This document shows, in pieces, positions 21,767 to 32,897 of a stretch of 64,000 nucleotides of DNA; the first letter of the stretch is position 1, and each line of letters opens with the position of its first letter. Under the pieces are notes generated by a model that had not been told where the DNA came from, made no database searches, and saw only the letters and a program-made list of their open reading frames with translations. Source of the stretch: Euleptes europaea. Taxonomy: Eukaryota; Chordata; Lepidosauria; Squamata; Sphaerodactylidae. The stretch lies in assembly GCF_029931775.1 (NCBI RefSeq), contig NC_079312.1:7447821-7511820 (forward strand), written 5' to 3'. The translations under genes were made by a program, and so were the position numbers.

Positions 21767-22111
21767 TACTATCAACCATGATATATCCTACTGGGCTGCC
21801 TCTTATCACTGGGATTAAGGGCCACCATGTTACTGTGGTTCAAGACCCGTCTGGGAGGCTGGTCTGAGGAGGTGATGGTGTGTGATTCCCACTCTGCTCC
21901 ATGGCTGTTGGCCTGTGTGGTTCCTCAAATTCTGATCTTGTCCTCCATGCTGTTTAATATTTACATGAAGCCACTGGGAGAGGTCATCAGGAAACATACC
22001 TGAAACACAGGTGTCTGTTGTGAGAGGGAAGGAAAGGCGATTGTAAGCCACTTTGAGACTCCTTTCGGTAGAGAAAAGTGGGGTGAAAAAACCTACTCTT
22101 CTTCTTCTTCC
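21767..22111 (+). repeat. LINE reverse-transcriptase fragment plus SINE 3' end
   Basis: Bases 21767-22000 translate to stretches such as FKTRLGGWSEEVMVCDSHSA and MLFNIYMKPLGEVIR, typical of the reverse transcriptase of CR1/L2-like LINEs ahead of the YADD motif. Bases 22009-22111 are the 3' part of a TTCTTC-tailed SINE. Confidence 0.65.
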
Positions 22112-24975
22112 AGAACTCAAAAGCTTTTGTGTTATTTTTGAACAGCTTTTGTCTTGGGATGTTGCCAGCGATGTGGTTGCTTTTCAAATGGGAACCAGAA
22201 TAGAGGGCTGGATATGTATGTGTAACTCTTGGTCTTTCCCTCTGGCTGTCTCTTTCCCCATATCTCTATGGTCATTTGGGAAAGAGATTTCCTTTTCCGC
22301 CCAGCTGGGAGGGAGAATCGGTCTAGTGAGGCTGATGCATCGAAGAAGGGAAGCACAGAGTTAAAGGAGCAAAATTTGGAAGGTGGGTGGGGAAAGATCA
22401 TGGGGGAGACAGAAATGGGGGTTATTTATGGAATGGCTTCCCTGGTGCGGGTAAGGAGGCTCCCAGTCTCCTAGCTTTCTGCAAACTATGCAAAACAGAA
22501 TTCCAGAATAGATAATTTCTATTTTTACACAGGTATCCTGTGTAAAATCTCATGCTTTGTTTCAGCTCCCTTTGGAGATCTCTGTTGTTTTTCAGATTTC
22601 TGTAGTCCAGACCCTATTGTACGATTCATTGGACTTCCCATCCTGTTGATTATGCTTGACTTAATCGACTTTGAGTCTTGCACAGAAAGGCCGACTATAA
22701 ATAACCAAATACTTCCAGAGGGGTAGCTATGTTAATCTGTTGCAGCAAAAGAAAGAAAGACAGAATGAAAATGGAGTCTGGTGGCACATTAATAACTAAC
22801 AAATATTTATTCTATATCAGAAGGTGTGGACGCTAGGCGTGAAAAGTTAGGCTGCGATAAATCTGCTAATCTTTCCTGGTTTTGGAGGGGGAGAATTTGG
22901 GGAGGGACACCTAAATTGCCCTTTGAGGTTCCCACAGCTGCTCCAGCTGCTATGTTGCGCCTTCTGTCTTCCCCTGCAAGGCCTACTCTGGGATGTGAAA
23001 TGGTATAGTGTAGCCCATTCTTGTTAGCTCTTGGAAGCTAAGCTGGGTTGAAACTTGGAAGGGAGACCACCCAGGAAGACCCTGCAGAGGCAAGCAATGG
23101 CAAACCACATGTGCTTATTCACTTGCCAAGCAAATGCTACGGGGCAGCCATAAGTCAGCTGTGACTTGACAGCACTTTGCACACGCATGAGGCCCACCCT
23201 GTGCTGTCTCTAGCCTCTGGGGGGGTCAGCCTTCATTGTTCAGGGAGGAGATGGGAATAGCTTTGCTGCTTTTCATTGCCTTGTCTGGAAAGTAGGTTTG
23301 ACGGCCCTGGATTGGGAAATTCCTGGGGATTTGGGGAGAGCAGGGTTTGGGAAGGGAAGGGACCCTTGCGATGACTGTGCTAACCAGCTATTCTCAACTA
23401 TAACAGGTACTACCCAGCTTAGCAAAAATAGGTTAACTTGCAGTTATCACCAAATACTGTAATTATGAATGTTCTCTATACTTTCCTTCATCATTACATT
23501 TGAATTTTCCATCATTGCTCCTCACCCAGTACTTCCTGCATTTCATGCCTCTAGGGCTGCCAATTCTGGGTTGAATAAATGTGGTTAGTCTTTGAGGGGA
23601 CACTCAATTTCTGTTTCATTTTGCAAGTATTCACTGACACAACTACCCCATCTACAATCCACCTTAACAGGGCAGGTACTGTTTTCTACAGTAACTATAA
23701 CACACAGTAATTTACTAGAGTTTACTATGGTTACACAGCATAAATAATAACAATGAACAGCAATAATGGAAGATCCTGCTTAGGAAGGGACATTAGTGCA
23801 ACTGCTTTCCTAGAATCATAGAGCTGGAAGGGACCACCAAGGTCATCTAATCCAACTCCCTGCACAATGCAGGACATTCACAACTACCTCCCCCCGCACA
23901 CACACACCCAGTGACCAAAAGATGGCCAAGATGCCTTCCCGCTTTTACCTTCACTGCTGTGGCAAATCCATGGGAAAGTCGGCAAAAGGCCCCAGTTGAG
24001 ATTCACAATGGCAGCACTGCATGCCTCTGGGGTGGTCATTTCTTTGCCTTGAAGGCAGAAAAAAGGCTGATGCCCACAACCCTTTTAAGCAGCAGTAGGA
24101 AATGTAGCAAAGGTCCTTTCCAGAAGTGGTTACAACCTCCAGGTGGGGCCTGGAGATCTGGAATTATTGCTGGGTGGACTCCATAGCATCACATCCCTAT
24201 GAAGATCCCTCTTCAAAGCCCGGCCTCCCCAGGCTCTGCTCCCAAATCTTCAGGGATTTCTCATGCTGTTGTTAGTCTTTAAGGTGGCATTGGACTTCTG
24301 TGGAATTGTAGGTGGTTCAGGAAAGCTTTGCAGAAGTCCCTACATCCTTTTGAGTACCCTGGATCCCTGGCCAATATATTAACTACTCTACACTCTTTAT
24401 ATGATGCTGAGAAATTATTATTTTTAATATCAGATGTGGATTTTTTTGTCTCTCAAAAAAATGGTGCTTTATGATTTGGCGGCCAGGAAAATTAAGGCAA
24501 AGAAAGCCATTAAATGAATAGAACCTTTTTTTTTTTTTTTGAAGGAAAATTGTTAGAGCCAATTTTTTTCCTTCTTGTTTTATATATATTGTTTTAATGA
24601 GAAATGGAATGTTGTGTGTAATTTGATAATTTTATCATTTTTTGGATTTTATTAGTTTTATAATTTTTAACTCGCTGTAATAATGTTTTAGATTGTAAAT
24701 ACCTATAGTTGTGTACAAAAAACTATCTGACTATCTGACTGCCTGGATTAAGGAAGTTGTCCATGCCTGTATTCCTTCCTGAGACCTTCCCAGTCTTTCC
24801 TCAAAGACAACAGGACTTGGAAAATGTTTCCTGGAGTCTTCTGACTAGGGCGGGATTAGGGAGGAGGCACCACTCCCTTTTCTCTTTGTACATTTTGTCG
24901 ACCTCCTTCTCTTATGAAATTTGTAGGCTGCTTTTTGTAATCTCTGATGTGCCTCTCAAAGTGAAGCCTTTAACT
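22112..24975. other. Gene B upstream region, mixed repeats
   Basis: It holds a 'GTAGCTATGTTAATCTGTTG' repeat (about 22725-22830) and a 5S-derived SINE on the plus strand (about 22990-23190, 'AGCTCTTGGAAGCTAAGCTG'). MITE-like fragments lie at about 23305-23380 and 24119-24260, and a CR1-like 3' end on the minus strand at about 23812-23920 (AGAATCATAGAGCTGGAAGG). A T-rich stretch lies near 24525-24680. No exon is recognised. The noncoding first exon of gene B may be here but I cannot place it. Confidence 0.5.
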
Positions 24976-25306
24976 CTGCCAGCATGGTGCAGTGGTTAAC
25001 AACGGTGGTTTGGAGTGATGGACTCTGATCTGGAGAACCGGGTTTGATTCCCCACTCCTCCACATGAACAGTGGAGGCTAATCTGGTGAGCTGGATTTGT
25101 TTCCCCACTCCTACACACGAAGCCAGCTGGGAGACCTTGGGCTAGTCACAGCTTTTTTAGAGCTCTCTCAGCCCCACCTACCTCACAGGTGTCTGTTGTG
25201 GGGAGGGGAAGGGAAGCTGATTGTAAGCCGATTTGATTCTTCCTTAAGTGGTAGAGAAAGTCGGCATATAAAAACCAAGTCTTTTTCTTCATCTTCTTCT
25301 TCTTCC
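24976..25306 (+). repeat. tRNA SINE with TTCTTC tail, copy-1 specific
   Basis: Inserted within 'TTTAACTCTGCC', which is uninterrupted at 46191-46202 in copy 2. Long head variant with two 'CCCCACTCCT' blocks and a tail of CTTCTTCTTCTTCC. The insertion postdates the duplication or was absent from the copied allele. Confidence 0.8.
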
Positions 25307-25419
25307 CAAAACAGCAACATTTTGCCCAAAGATCTTGTTGAACACCATGCATACTGAGAAATTTTAGCCTTGTTAACTGGGTTCAATAAAAACACAGGTG
25401 GAATCAAAGCCAGTATTTT

Positions 25420-25570
25420 TAACTCAGATTGGCAGGGGTTCTCCAGGGTCTCAGGTGGAAGAGGTCTTTCATATCACCTACTACCTGATACTTTTTAAAC
25501 AGGAGATGCTGGGGATTGAGAACCTGGGACCTTCTCAATGCCAAGCAGATGCCTTACCAATGAGCCATGG
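25420..25570 (-). repeat. tRNA-derived SINE
   Basis: The minus-strand tRNA-like head is read as 'GGAGATGCTGGGGATTGAGA' on the plus strand, ending 'ACCAATGAGCCATGG'. It is shared with copy 2 (about 46363-46530), so it predates the duplication. Confidence 0.7.
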
Positions 25571-25901
25571 CCCCTTCTAAAAGCAACTTTTGGACAGATG
25601 TTACCAGGAGGGATGGGGGTGACTGGATAGGCAAGAGATCAGAGTGTATTAATGGAAAGAAGGAAGAAGAGAAGGGAAATCACAAGTATGCAGTCCATGT
25701 CATAAGACTTCCTGCCACACGCTTGCCATGGAATGGATTCCTTGCTGCTGCTGCCTGATGTTAAAGGTGACTTCCAGATCTGGAAAGGTTGAAAGACCTC
25801 TGCAGCAGAGTATCTTGAACCAAATAGGATTATGTAGGAAACTGGTACAAAACATTGTCTGGAGACTAAATTTCTTCCTCTTACCCTTTTCTCCCTTGTA
25901 G

Positions 25902-25984
25902 GCAATGAAATAACACTGGTATCACGCTCCAGATCATCTTTTCTTGTTGGCAGAGTAGCGACAGCTACTATGCAACCGGCTCAG
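25902..25984 (+). CDS. Gene B start exon (MQPAQ)
   Basis: 83-bp exon between CCCTTGTAG and GTAAGG. The ATG at 25970-25972 begins MQPAQ, ending phase 0. A minimal upstream frame ATG-AAA-TAA lies at 25905-25913. Genes C and D have exons of the same size at 47272-47354 and 63127-63209, which supports this as a real exon with a noncoding exon further upstream. Confidence 0.8.
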
Positions 25985-28900
25985 GTAAGGGGACCACATG
26001 TTGGCCAGGAACATCTTGGCTGCCTCCTCCTTTATTTGTGGTCTTAAAGAAAACCCTCTCTTTGGTTTCTGATTCTGAACAAAGTCTAAACTGCCTTCTC
26101 AGACAGCCATGAAATCTGTAGTTCTCACCTGAAATGAAGATTGGGATGTTGTTTTATATTGTCAGCAGACAGCCCCCTGTCTTGACAGCAATAGCCTGTT
26201 GAAAAATAGTCCCTGGAATCAGACAAGCTCTTGTCTGAGTAGCCACTTCCCTTCTTATTGATTGATTGACAAAATTTGTATCCTGCCTTTCTGCCCTTAC
26301 AAGGGCAACCAAGGCGGCTAGCAGTTTAAAGTATATATGATAAAATCACATGTTAAAACTATTAAAATCACCCCCCCTTGCAAACACAAATCATTAAAAT
26401 ATTTTTTTTAAAAAAGTTAAAAACATAAAACACGGTTAAAATACATGGAAAACATAAAAATGTCTGGTTAGCAAGGAGGGAACATTGGGGGAATTCCAAA
26501 CGAAACAAAAAAGTCTTAATCTACTTTTGGAAGACTGCTAAAGAAGGGGCAGATGATTCTCCCTGAGGAGAAAGTTCCAGAGCTTTGGCACCATGACTGA
26601 GAATGAGAAGGCCCTCTCCTGCGTTGCCATCTGCTTAATGTTCATAAGGGATTAGGTGGTCTTTCAGATATGCTAGCTCCACACCATGCAGGGCTTTGAA
26701 GAACAAGATCAGCACTTTGAATTGTGCCCAGAAACAAATTCGGAGCCAGTGTAGACGGGCCAGAACAGGAGTGATATTGTACCTATGACCCACTCCAATC
26801 AACATCCTGGCTGTCATATTCTGTATCAACCAAAGTTTTAGGACACTTCTCTTATTCGCTTCATGAGGTCACCCGAATGCCTTGGCAGGAGTCAGAGGTA
26901 GAGGATGTTGCCCCCTAACCTTACAAGAGGGCAGGTATGGACAACATCTTTGTTAGAAGCAACTCTACGGCTGTGGTTAGATAGAATCATAGGGTTGGAA
27001 GGGGCCAACCAGGCCATCTAGTCCAACCCTGCTGGTCAATGCAGGATCAGCCAAGAGCATCTGTGACCAGTGTTGGTCCAGCCACTATGCTGAACCCCCC
27101 TGCCCCCTGAAAAATACATTTTCAGTATTTTGGGGGTGTTTTGTACAGAAAAAGTTGGCAATTAAAAGGAACCGAAAAGCGGATGCCTGAATAATGCCAA
27201 ATGTATTCGGCATTATACAGGGCTGCTTTGGCCCCACCACTGTTTTTAAATCCCCCTCCTCCTGCCTCACTTACCTGCTGCTGGCTGGCATTGCTACAGG
27301 TTCCAAAGTCCTGGACTTCAGAGTGGACGGTGACACTAAAGTGTGCCATTTTTTGTTCGGAGTTGCTGCCCACTCCAAAGTCCAGGACTTCAGAACTTGC
27401 AGCAACGCTAAACTGAAGGCTGTGCTGGCTCCCGGCTGGGAGGCGGTGCAGTCATCGGTTCCTCCCAGCCAAGCTCCATGTGGATTTATTAGACCCAATT
27501 TTCAGTTGTTTGTCACCACCCTAGCCATGGTCCACATGGAGTTAGATTATGAACAAGAAGTGTTTGTGTCTTAAGGAGGGAAAGGGAACACTGAGGTGAT
27601 AACTTGTCTTTGAGGAAAGACTTTCTTGTTTCAGTGCCCAGTAGTCTTCAAGGAGGAATCTCTGTATTTCCATGGGGGAGAATCATCTTTGCTGAATCCC
27701 AGCCAAACAGCTCTGCACAGGGAACTCAAGCTGGAGGACTGCGGGAATGTGGATTCTCTGGGTAAGGCTTCCTTGTTTTGATAGCCAGTGTGGTATAAAC
27801 TAGGATCTGGGGGACCCAGGCTCAAATCCCCACTCTGCCGCAGAAGCTTGCTGGGGGACTTTGGACCATTCATAAACTCCCAGCCTAACCTACCTCACAG
27901 GGTTATTGTGAGGATCAATGGAGGAGAGGAGAATGAGATAAGCCACTTTGGGTCCACTTTGGGGAGAACAGCGGGATACCAATGAAGTAAAGAAATACAT
28001 TTATTTAGGAAATGCTGAGGGCAGGCTGTGCTGGCTCCCGGCTGGGAGGCAGCGCAGTCTGAACTCCGGGATCTGAGGAGCATGCTGAATATATTAGGTG
28101 CTGTGGAACACAGGCAGGATGGTGCTGCTGCAGTTGTCTTGTTTGGGGGCTTCCTAGAGGTACCTGGTTGGCCGCTGTGTGAACAGACTGTTGGACTTGA
28201 TGGACCTTAGTCTGATCCAGCATGGCTTTTCTCTTATGTTCTTATGTTCAGGAATGGGGTTATTTTTCCTTATGAGAAATCCACTGTGGAAATGCATCCC
28301 TGAGTCACATGGCCTGGATGTGTATTAGAGGCCTGACATTAGTTTGACTGCTGCTGTGTTTCAAAGGACAAAATCCTATTTGGGAACTCGTGAAACTGCC
28401 TTACCTTGACTCAGGCCATTGCTCCATCAAGGTCAGTATTGTCTACTCTGACGGGCAGCAACTCTCCAGGGTCTCAGGCAGAGGCCTTTCAAATCACCTA
28501 TTACCTGATCCTTTAACTGGAGATGCCAGGGATTGACCCTGGGATCTTCTGCATGTCAAGCAGATTCTCTACAACTGAGCCACAGCCTTTCCCAAAAGAT
28601 GTCCAGTTTGCAAAATCAGCCACTTGCCACTGATTGTGGAAGAATATGATATTCCCTCTGCATTCTCCTCCTCCTTCTTACCAAGTTTTCTACCCTAGGA
28701 GTTGGTGAGCTGTCTTCGGCGAGGCCTTGCAGGGGAAAAGATTCTCCATATTTTTTCTGAATTCATTGGAAATGTAAATAGCTTGAAATAGGAAGAGGAG
28801 ACATAATCAGTTGGTTCTGTTGCCCATTGTCATTAGTGAAGTTGTATGGGCTTGCCTTTTAGGTCGATGTTTGTTTTTTCTCTTTAAAAAGAGGTAAATT

Positions 28901-31748
28901 CAGGGTTGGAGAAATGCTCTCATCTTCTCCTCATGCGAGTTTAGTATTTAGGACCTCAATTGATGTGACCCTTTACACATTTATGCATGAAGACAGCGTG
29001 ATGTAGTGGTTAAGAGCGGTGTACTCTAATCTGGAGAACTGGGTTTGATTCCCCACTCCTCCACATGAAGCCTGCTGGATGACCTTGAGCCAGTCACAGT
29101 TCCCTCAGAACTCTCTCAGCCCCACCTACCTCACAAAGTGCCTGTTGTGATGGGTGGGAAGAGAACGTGATTTAAAGCTGCTCTGAGACTCCTTATGATA
29201 GAGAAAAAGTGGAGTATAAAAACCAACTCCTTTTCTTCCAAATCCAGCTCTTGGTCTATCACAATCAAAAGCTCTCCAGGATCTCAGGAAGAGGTCTTTC
29301 ACATCATCTCCTACCTGATCCTTTTATCCTGAGATGCCAGGGATTGAACCTGGGACCTTCTGCATGCAAAGCAGATGCCCTGCTGCTGAGCCACACACCC
29401 CTCCCCAAAGTGTAAACTTGCTGTTTGTTTGTTTTTAGTTTAAGACCTGTCCCTGTCATGGAATACATGATCAGTTGGAAGCCAAAAAGAGTTCTGCTAC
29501 TGCTGGCATTGCCTTCCCCAAAATAAGGCCAAGGCCGATGGTGCAAAATAGGTTAAAATATATTTTATTACTCAGATAAAATTCCCTACGTGTTTTGCCC
29601 AAGAGGCTTCTTCAGAGGAATCTGTTTGTTTTGCAGTGATTTTTCAAAGAGGAATAGGAGTTCAGTAGCACCATCAGCCTTGCCCTTATTTTTTAATCTC
29701 CTGTGACAGGTACAGCCCTTTTATTTCTCATTGCCTTCCCCAAGCCTGCCTCTGCTGCTGTCCTTCCCCCCAACCCTTCCCTTCTCCCCTGCTGTTACAA
29801 GGCAGTAGGGTTGCCAAGTACCCACTGGCAACTGGCAGGGGAGGGTGTTTGGTATAAAAACAAAACTTGATAAAAGTGCCCTTCTGAGCAATTCTGTTTT
29901 AGATAGTTTGCAGAATGATAGAAGTGTGGCAACTTTCATGGGGTCTCTGATCACCATAAGGGTTTGTGGGACTGGGCAAGTGCTATTATCTGTCTCCATA
30001 TAATATCTGGGTTGGGTCTATATGCTACAAGTTAGAAGGGGGAAACCTTTGCAGGCCTGTGGCACCTTTTCAGTTCTGCCTATGAAGATTATTCTCTCTG
30101 GTTACCAAAGCTATGTCTCTCCTATGACAAGTACGGTACCAAGATCAAATAGGTTGAGGAACCATATTTAATTCTTCACAACAGTTAATTCAGTGTCATC
30201 AGGGGCTCCTTTTTCAGCTGCACTTGTAATCTGTATTTGTTTATTCTATCAGCTGATGGACAAATCAGTGAAGACTGCAGAGTACCCCGTGGGGTTTCAT
30301 TGGAAAGAATCAAGAAAGAAGGAGAGGAAGAGGCACTTGAGAATCAAGAGGCATCAAGAGGGCAGGAGGAAAGCCAAGCCCCAAACTGGAATATTAAGTC
30401 CATTGTTGGCCACAGTGATGACATCCAAGCAGATAGGATCTCAGTCCAACAGGACAACCACAAGGGAGAGAAAAAGAATGAGTGCCCCGTGTGTGGGAAA
30501 ACATTCAGTTCTAAATCAAACCTGAATGCACATTGCAAAATCCACAGTGCAGAGAAACCATATAAATGTCCAGAATGTGATAAGAGCTTCAGTGATAGCA
30601 AAAGTCTTACTTTGCATCAAAGAATCCACACAGGAGAGAAACCCTATACATGTCTGGATTGTGGAAAAAGCTTCAGCCGGCGCACCACCCTTACTACTCA
30701 TCAAAGAATCCACAGGGGCGAGAAACCATACAAATGCATGGAGTGTGGGAAAAGCTTCAGTGATAGCACCAGCCTAAGCTCCCATCAGAGAATCCACACA
30801 GGTGAAAAACCATTTCACTGTCTGGAGTGTGGAAAGAACTTTGCTTATAGTGCAAGCCTTACTACGCACCAAAGAATTCACACAGGAGAGAAACCTTACC
30901 AGTGCTTGGAGTGTGGAAAAAGCTTCAGCGATAGCACAAGCCTGAGTTCCCATCAAAGAATTCACACAGGAGAGAAACCATATAAATGCTCTGAGTGTGG
31001 GAAAAGCTTCAGTGAGAGCACAAAGTTGACTTCGCATCAAAGAACACATGCTGGGGAAAAACCGTATCACTGTTTGGAGTGTGGGAAGAGCTTTGCTTAT
31101 AGTGCAACTCTGAGTAGACATAAAAGAATCCACACAGGGGAGAAACCGTATAAATGCCAGGAGTGTGGAAAGAGCTGCCGTGATAATGCAAGCCTTCGAT
31201 CACATCAAAGAATCCATACAGGTGAGAAACCATATAAATGTTCAGAGTGTGGAAAGAGCTTCAACCAGAGTTCACATCTGACTGTACATCAGAGAATTCA
31301 CTCAGGTGACAAGCCATATAAATGCTTGGAATGTGGAAAGAGTTTCAGTAATACCACGCACCTCAATTCTCATGAAAGAATTCACACAGAGGAGAAACCA
31401 TATCATTGTTCAGAATGTGGAAAGCGCTTCAGGTCAAGCACAACTCTTACTTCACATCAAAGAATTCACAGTGGGGAGAAACCATATAAATGCTTGGAGT
31501 GTGGGAAAAGCTTCCACAACACCACACATCTTAATTCCCATGAAAGAATCCACACAGGGGAGAAGCCATTCCATTGCTTGGATTGTGGAAAGCGCTTCAG
31601 GTGGAACAGAGCCCTTACTTCGCATCAGAAAATCCATACGGGAGAGAAACCATATAAATGCTTGGAATGTGGAAAGAGCTTCAGGTGGAGTGCTCACTTT
31701 ACTGCCCATCGGAAAATGCACACAGCAAAGACACCAGAAAATGTGTAG
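25902..31748 (+). CDS. Gene B: divergent-KRAB C2H2 zinc-finger protein
   Basis: Predicted DNA-binding nuclear protein of 545 residues. The exons are 25902-25984 (5' UTR plus MQPAQ from ATG at 25970), 27635-27761 (KRAB-A, 127 bp) and 30253-31748 (fingers). Phases 0 and 1 match and the joined frame is open. Residues 6-47 are a KRAB-A homologue with altered key residues. Residues 48-123 are an acidic linker ([13 protein letters not shown] onward), and about 124-545 hold 15 C2H2 fingers. There is no KRAB-B exon; KRAB-A joins the finger exon directly. Gene C is the same length and structure. The altered KRAB suggests loss of TRIM28 binding, which is inference. No orthologue named. Confidence 0.82.
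26265..26835 (-). repeat. LINE reverse-transcriptase-type fragment in gene B intron 1
   Basis: The minus-strand frame at 26829 reads [20 protein letters not shown], then [20 protein letters not shown] and [15 protein letters not shown], as in the C-terminal domain of CR1/L2-like LINE polyproteins. It is shared with copy 2 at about 47540-48100. Confidence 0.65.
26984..27085 (-). repeat. CR1-like LINE 3' end
   Basis: 'AGAATCATAGGGTTGGAAGG' followed by 'CCATCTAGTCCAACCCTGCT' is the complement of the CR1-type 3' terminus. The shared copy is at 48248-48340. The following 27086-27560 holds GC-rich inverted blocks ('AAGTCCTGGACTTCAGAGTG' near 27306 and a reverse-type copy near 27376), unassigned. 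Confidence 0.6.
27635..27761 (+). CDS. Gene B KRAB-A exon, divergent
   Basis: 127 bp between TTTCAG and GTAAGG. It reads [20 protein letters not shown], then [20 protein letters not shown]. Compared with gene M, the EV pair is ES, the EEW triplet is GES and MLE is KLE. The LLNPxQxAL and LEDxGNV framework remains. The frame is open and splice sites are intact, so the exon is probably still used. Confidence 0.82.
27780..28000 (+). repeat. tRNA-derived SINE, TAAATGAA-tailed type
   Basis: 'GATAGCCAGTGTGGTATAAA', 'CCTAACCTACCTCACAGGGT' and 'GATACCAATGAAGTA'. Shared with copy 2 (48825-49060), so older than the duplication. Confidence 0.7.
28083..28249 (+). repeat. CR1-like LINE 3' end, copy-1 specific
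   Basis: 'GTGCTGTGGAACACAGGCAG' to 'CATGGCTTTTCTCTTATGTT', then a CTTATGTTC terminal repeat. The corresponding place in copy 2 (about 49080) lacks it. Confidence 0.7.
28385..28600 (-). repeat. tRNA-derived SINE
   Basis: 'GTCTACTCTGACGGGCAGCA' and 'CAGGGATTGACCCTGGGATC'; shared with copy 2 (49228-49430). Confidence 0.7.
28985..29400. repeat. TTCTTC-tailed tRNA SINE (+) followed by a second tRNA SINE (-)
   Basis: 28990-29238 is a plus-strand TTCTTC-tailed copy ('GTGATGTAGTGGTTAAGAGC'). 29245-29400 is a minus-strand copy of the other type ('GGGATTGAACCTGGGACCTT'). Neither is seen at the matching place in copy 2. Confidence 0.7.
29522..29665 (-). repeat. Penelope-type terminal repeat fragment
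   Basis: Matches 17934-18060 over 'AAGGCCAAGGCCGATGGTGC' and 'ATATTTTATTACTCAGA'. Absent from copy 2, so a later insertion than the duplication. Confidence 0.5.
29584..29618 (-). ncRNA. Hammerhead-like core in a repeat
   Basis: The minus strand reads CCT, CTGAAGA, AGCC-TCTT-GGGC, AAAAC, ACGT, AGGG. CCT can pair with AGG (stem I) and GCC with GGC (stem II). The first core is canonical (CUGAAGA); the second has AAAA where GAAA is expected, so this copy is probably dead. Confidence 0.35.
30253..31748 (+). CDS. Gene B zinc-finger exon, fifteen C2H2 fingers
   Basis: The acceptor is TTCTATCAG. The first complete codon gives D of DGQISEDC after a split Ala codon. A linker of about 76 residues rich in E, K and Q leads to 15 fingers, the first [10 protein letters not shown] and the last [13 protein letters not shown], then AKTPENV and TAG. 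Finger 2 has CDKSF. Finger 9 has Cys in place of the core Phe (CGKSCRD), which may weaken folding; gene C has Phe there. Variant linkers are SAEKP, RGEKP, AGEKP, SGDKP and TEEKP. Confidence 0.92.
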
Positions 31749-32543
31749 CGCTGTCATAAAAGCTTGTACATCATCTGTTGCTGAACAGTAAAGAACTCAC
31801 TACAGAAATGATTTGTTACGGAAGAAATTCCGTGAGCACTCAAAACTTGCAGTGCATTTTTTATCCTATCCTACCCCCAAGGAGATCAGAGTAGTTTACA
31901 TGGCCCTCTTCTCTTCCATTTTATCCTCACAACAATCCTGTGAGGTAGGTTAGACTGAGAGTGAATAGCCCAAGGGTCACTGTAAGTTTCATAACAAGCA
32001 GGAATTTTAACCTGAGTCTTTCTGGTCCTAGTCCAACACTAACCTGTACTAACCACTTACTCTTTCATTAAACACCTGTGAAGATCCCTGAAAATGCTCA
32101 GCCAGCATCTATTACTTTTACCTGGCCTCATCATGATGTTAATTGTAGATGGCTTAATAATTATAACAATTACCAAAAAAAATAACAAAAAATAACAAAA
32201 GAAATAAAAATAATAATCAAAGCTAGGTGTCGTGTAAAGTTTAAAATGGCACAGGCTGCCCGTGTATGAAATCAGATAGTAACAATGCAATCCTAAACAG
32301 AGTTATACCTTCTAAGTCTATTGAAGTCAGTTGGCTTAGAAGAGTGTAACTCTGTTTAGGACTGCACTGTAAGACTCTGTTGAGGCCCCAGATAATTTAT
32401 CTTATTTGAAATATCCATACAGAAGTGTGAAAGCCCCCCAACCAAATAAAACTCTGGCCAGTCATCACAGCCTCAGTCTTTGATGTCAGGAATTCATCAT
32501 CCCTTTTTCAGATCAAACCTTTGCTTTCAGGAAGTGGAGTCTC
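31749..32543 (+). other. Gene B 3' UTR region
   Basis: No coding signal. AATAAA hexamers at 32203-32208 and 32445-32450 are candidate poly(A) signals. The stretch aligns with 51470-52425 downstream of gene C, apart from about 160 bp near 51550-51770 present only there. 'GTGCAATCCTAAACAGAGTT'-type sequence near 32290-32370 is a short self-complementary repeat. Confidence 0.5.
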
Positions 32544-32891
32544 TGTTGGCGTATGTTAGAAAGCGTTGCAGCTCTACAGGCGAGTAAGTACAGAAGACTC
32601 AGCACGTAGTACAAAAGTGCTCTTTTATTCACAGTGACAGAATGCTCCGCTTGGTCATCAACTCTCCACAACCCACAACCCAATACATATATAACACACC
32701 TATATACATATCTGGCATAGTCTCTCAGCCAATCACCTGTTGGCTGCCTTGTCTCCAGGACTATCTAGCTCAGTCCAGTACAAGCCAGTTTTTCTGCTCA
32801 GTCATTGAGCTGTCATGTGACACCACCAATCACCTGGCTGTCACATAGATCTTTTACATCTGCTTGCCATGTGCAGTCTCATGTTCCAACA
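32544..32891 (-). repeat. Copia element 3' LTR
   Basis: 348 bp, beginning TGTTGG and ending CCAACA on either strand (short inverted ends). On the minus strand it holds GTGAATAAAAGAGC (poly(A) signal) and TATATA-rich promoter-like sequence. It matches 36971-37318 base for base by eye. Confidence 0.92.
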
Positions 32892-32897
32892 CTCCTC

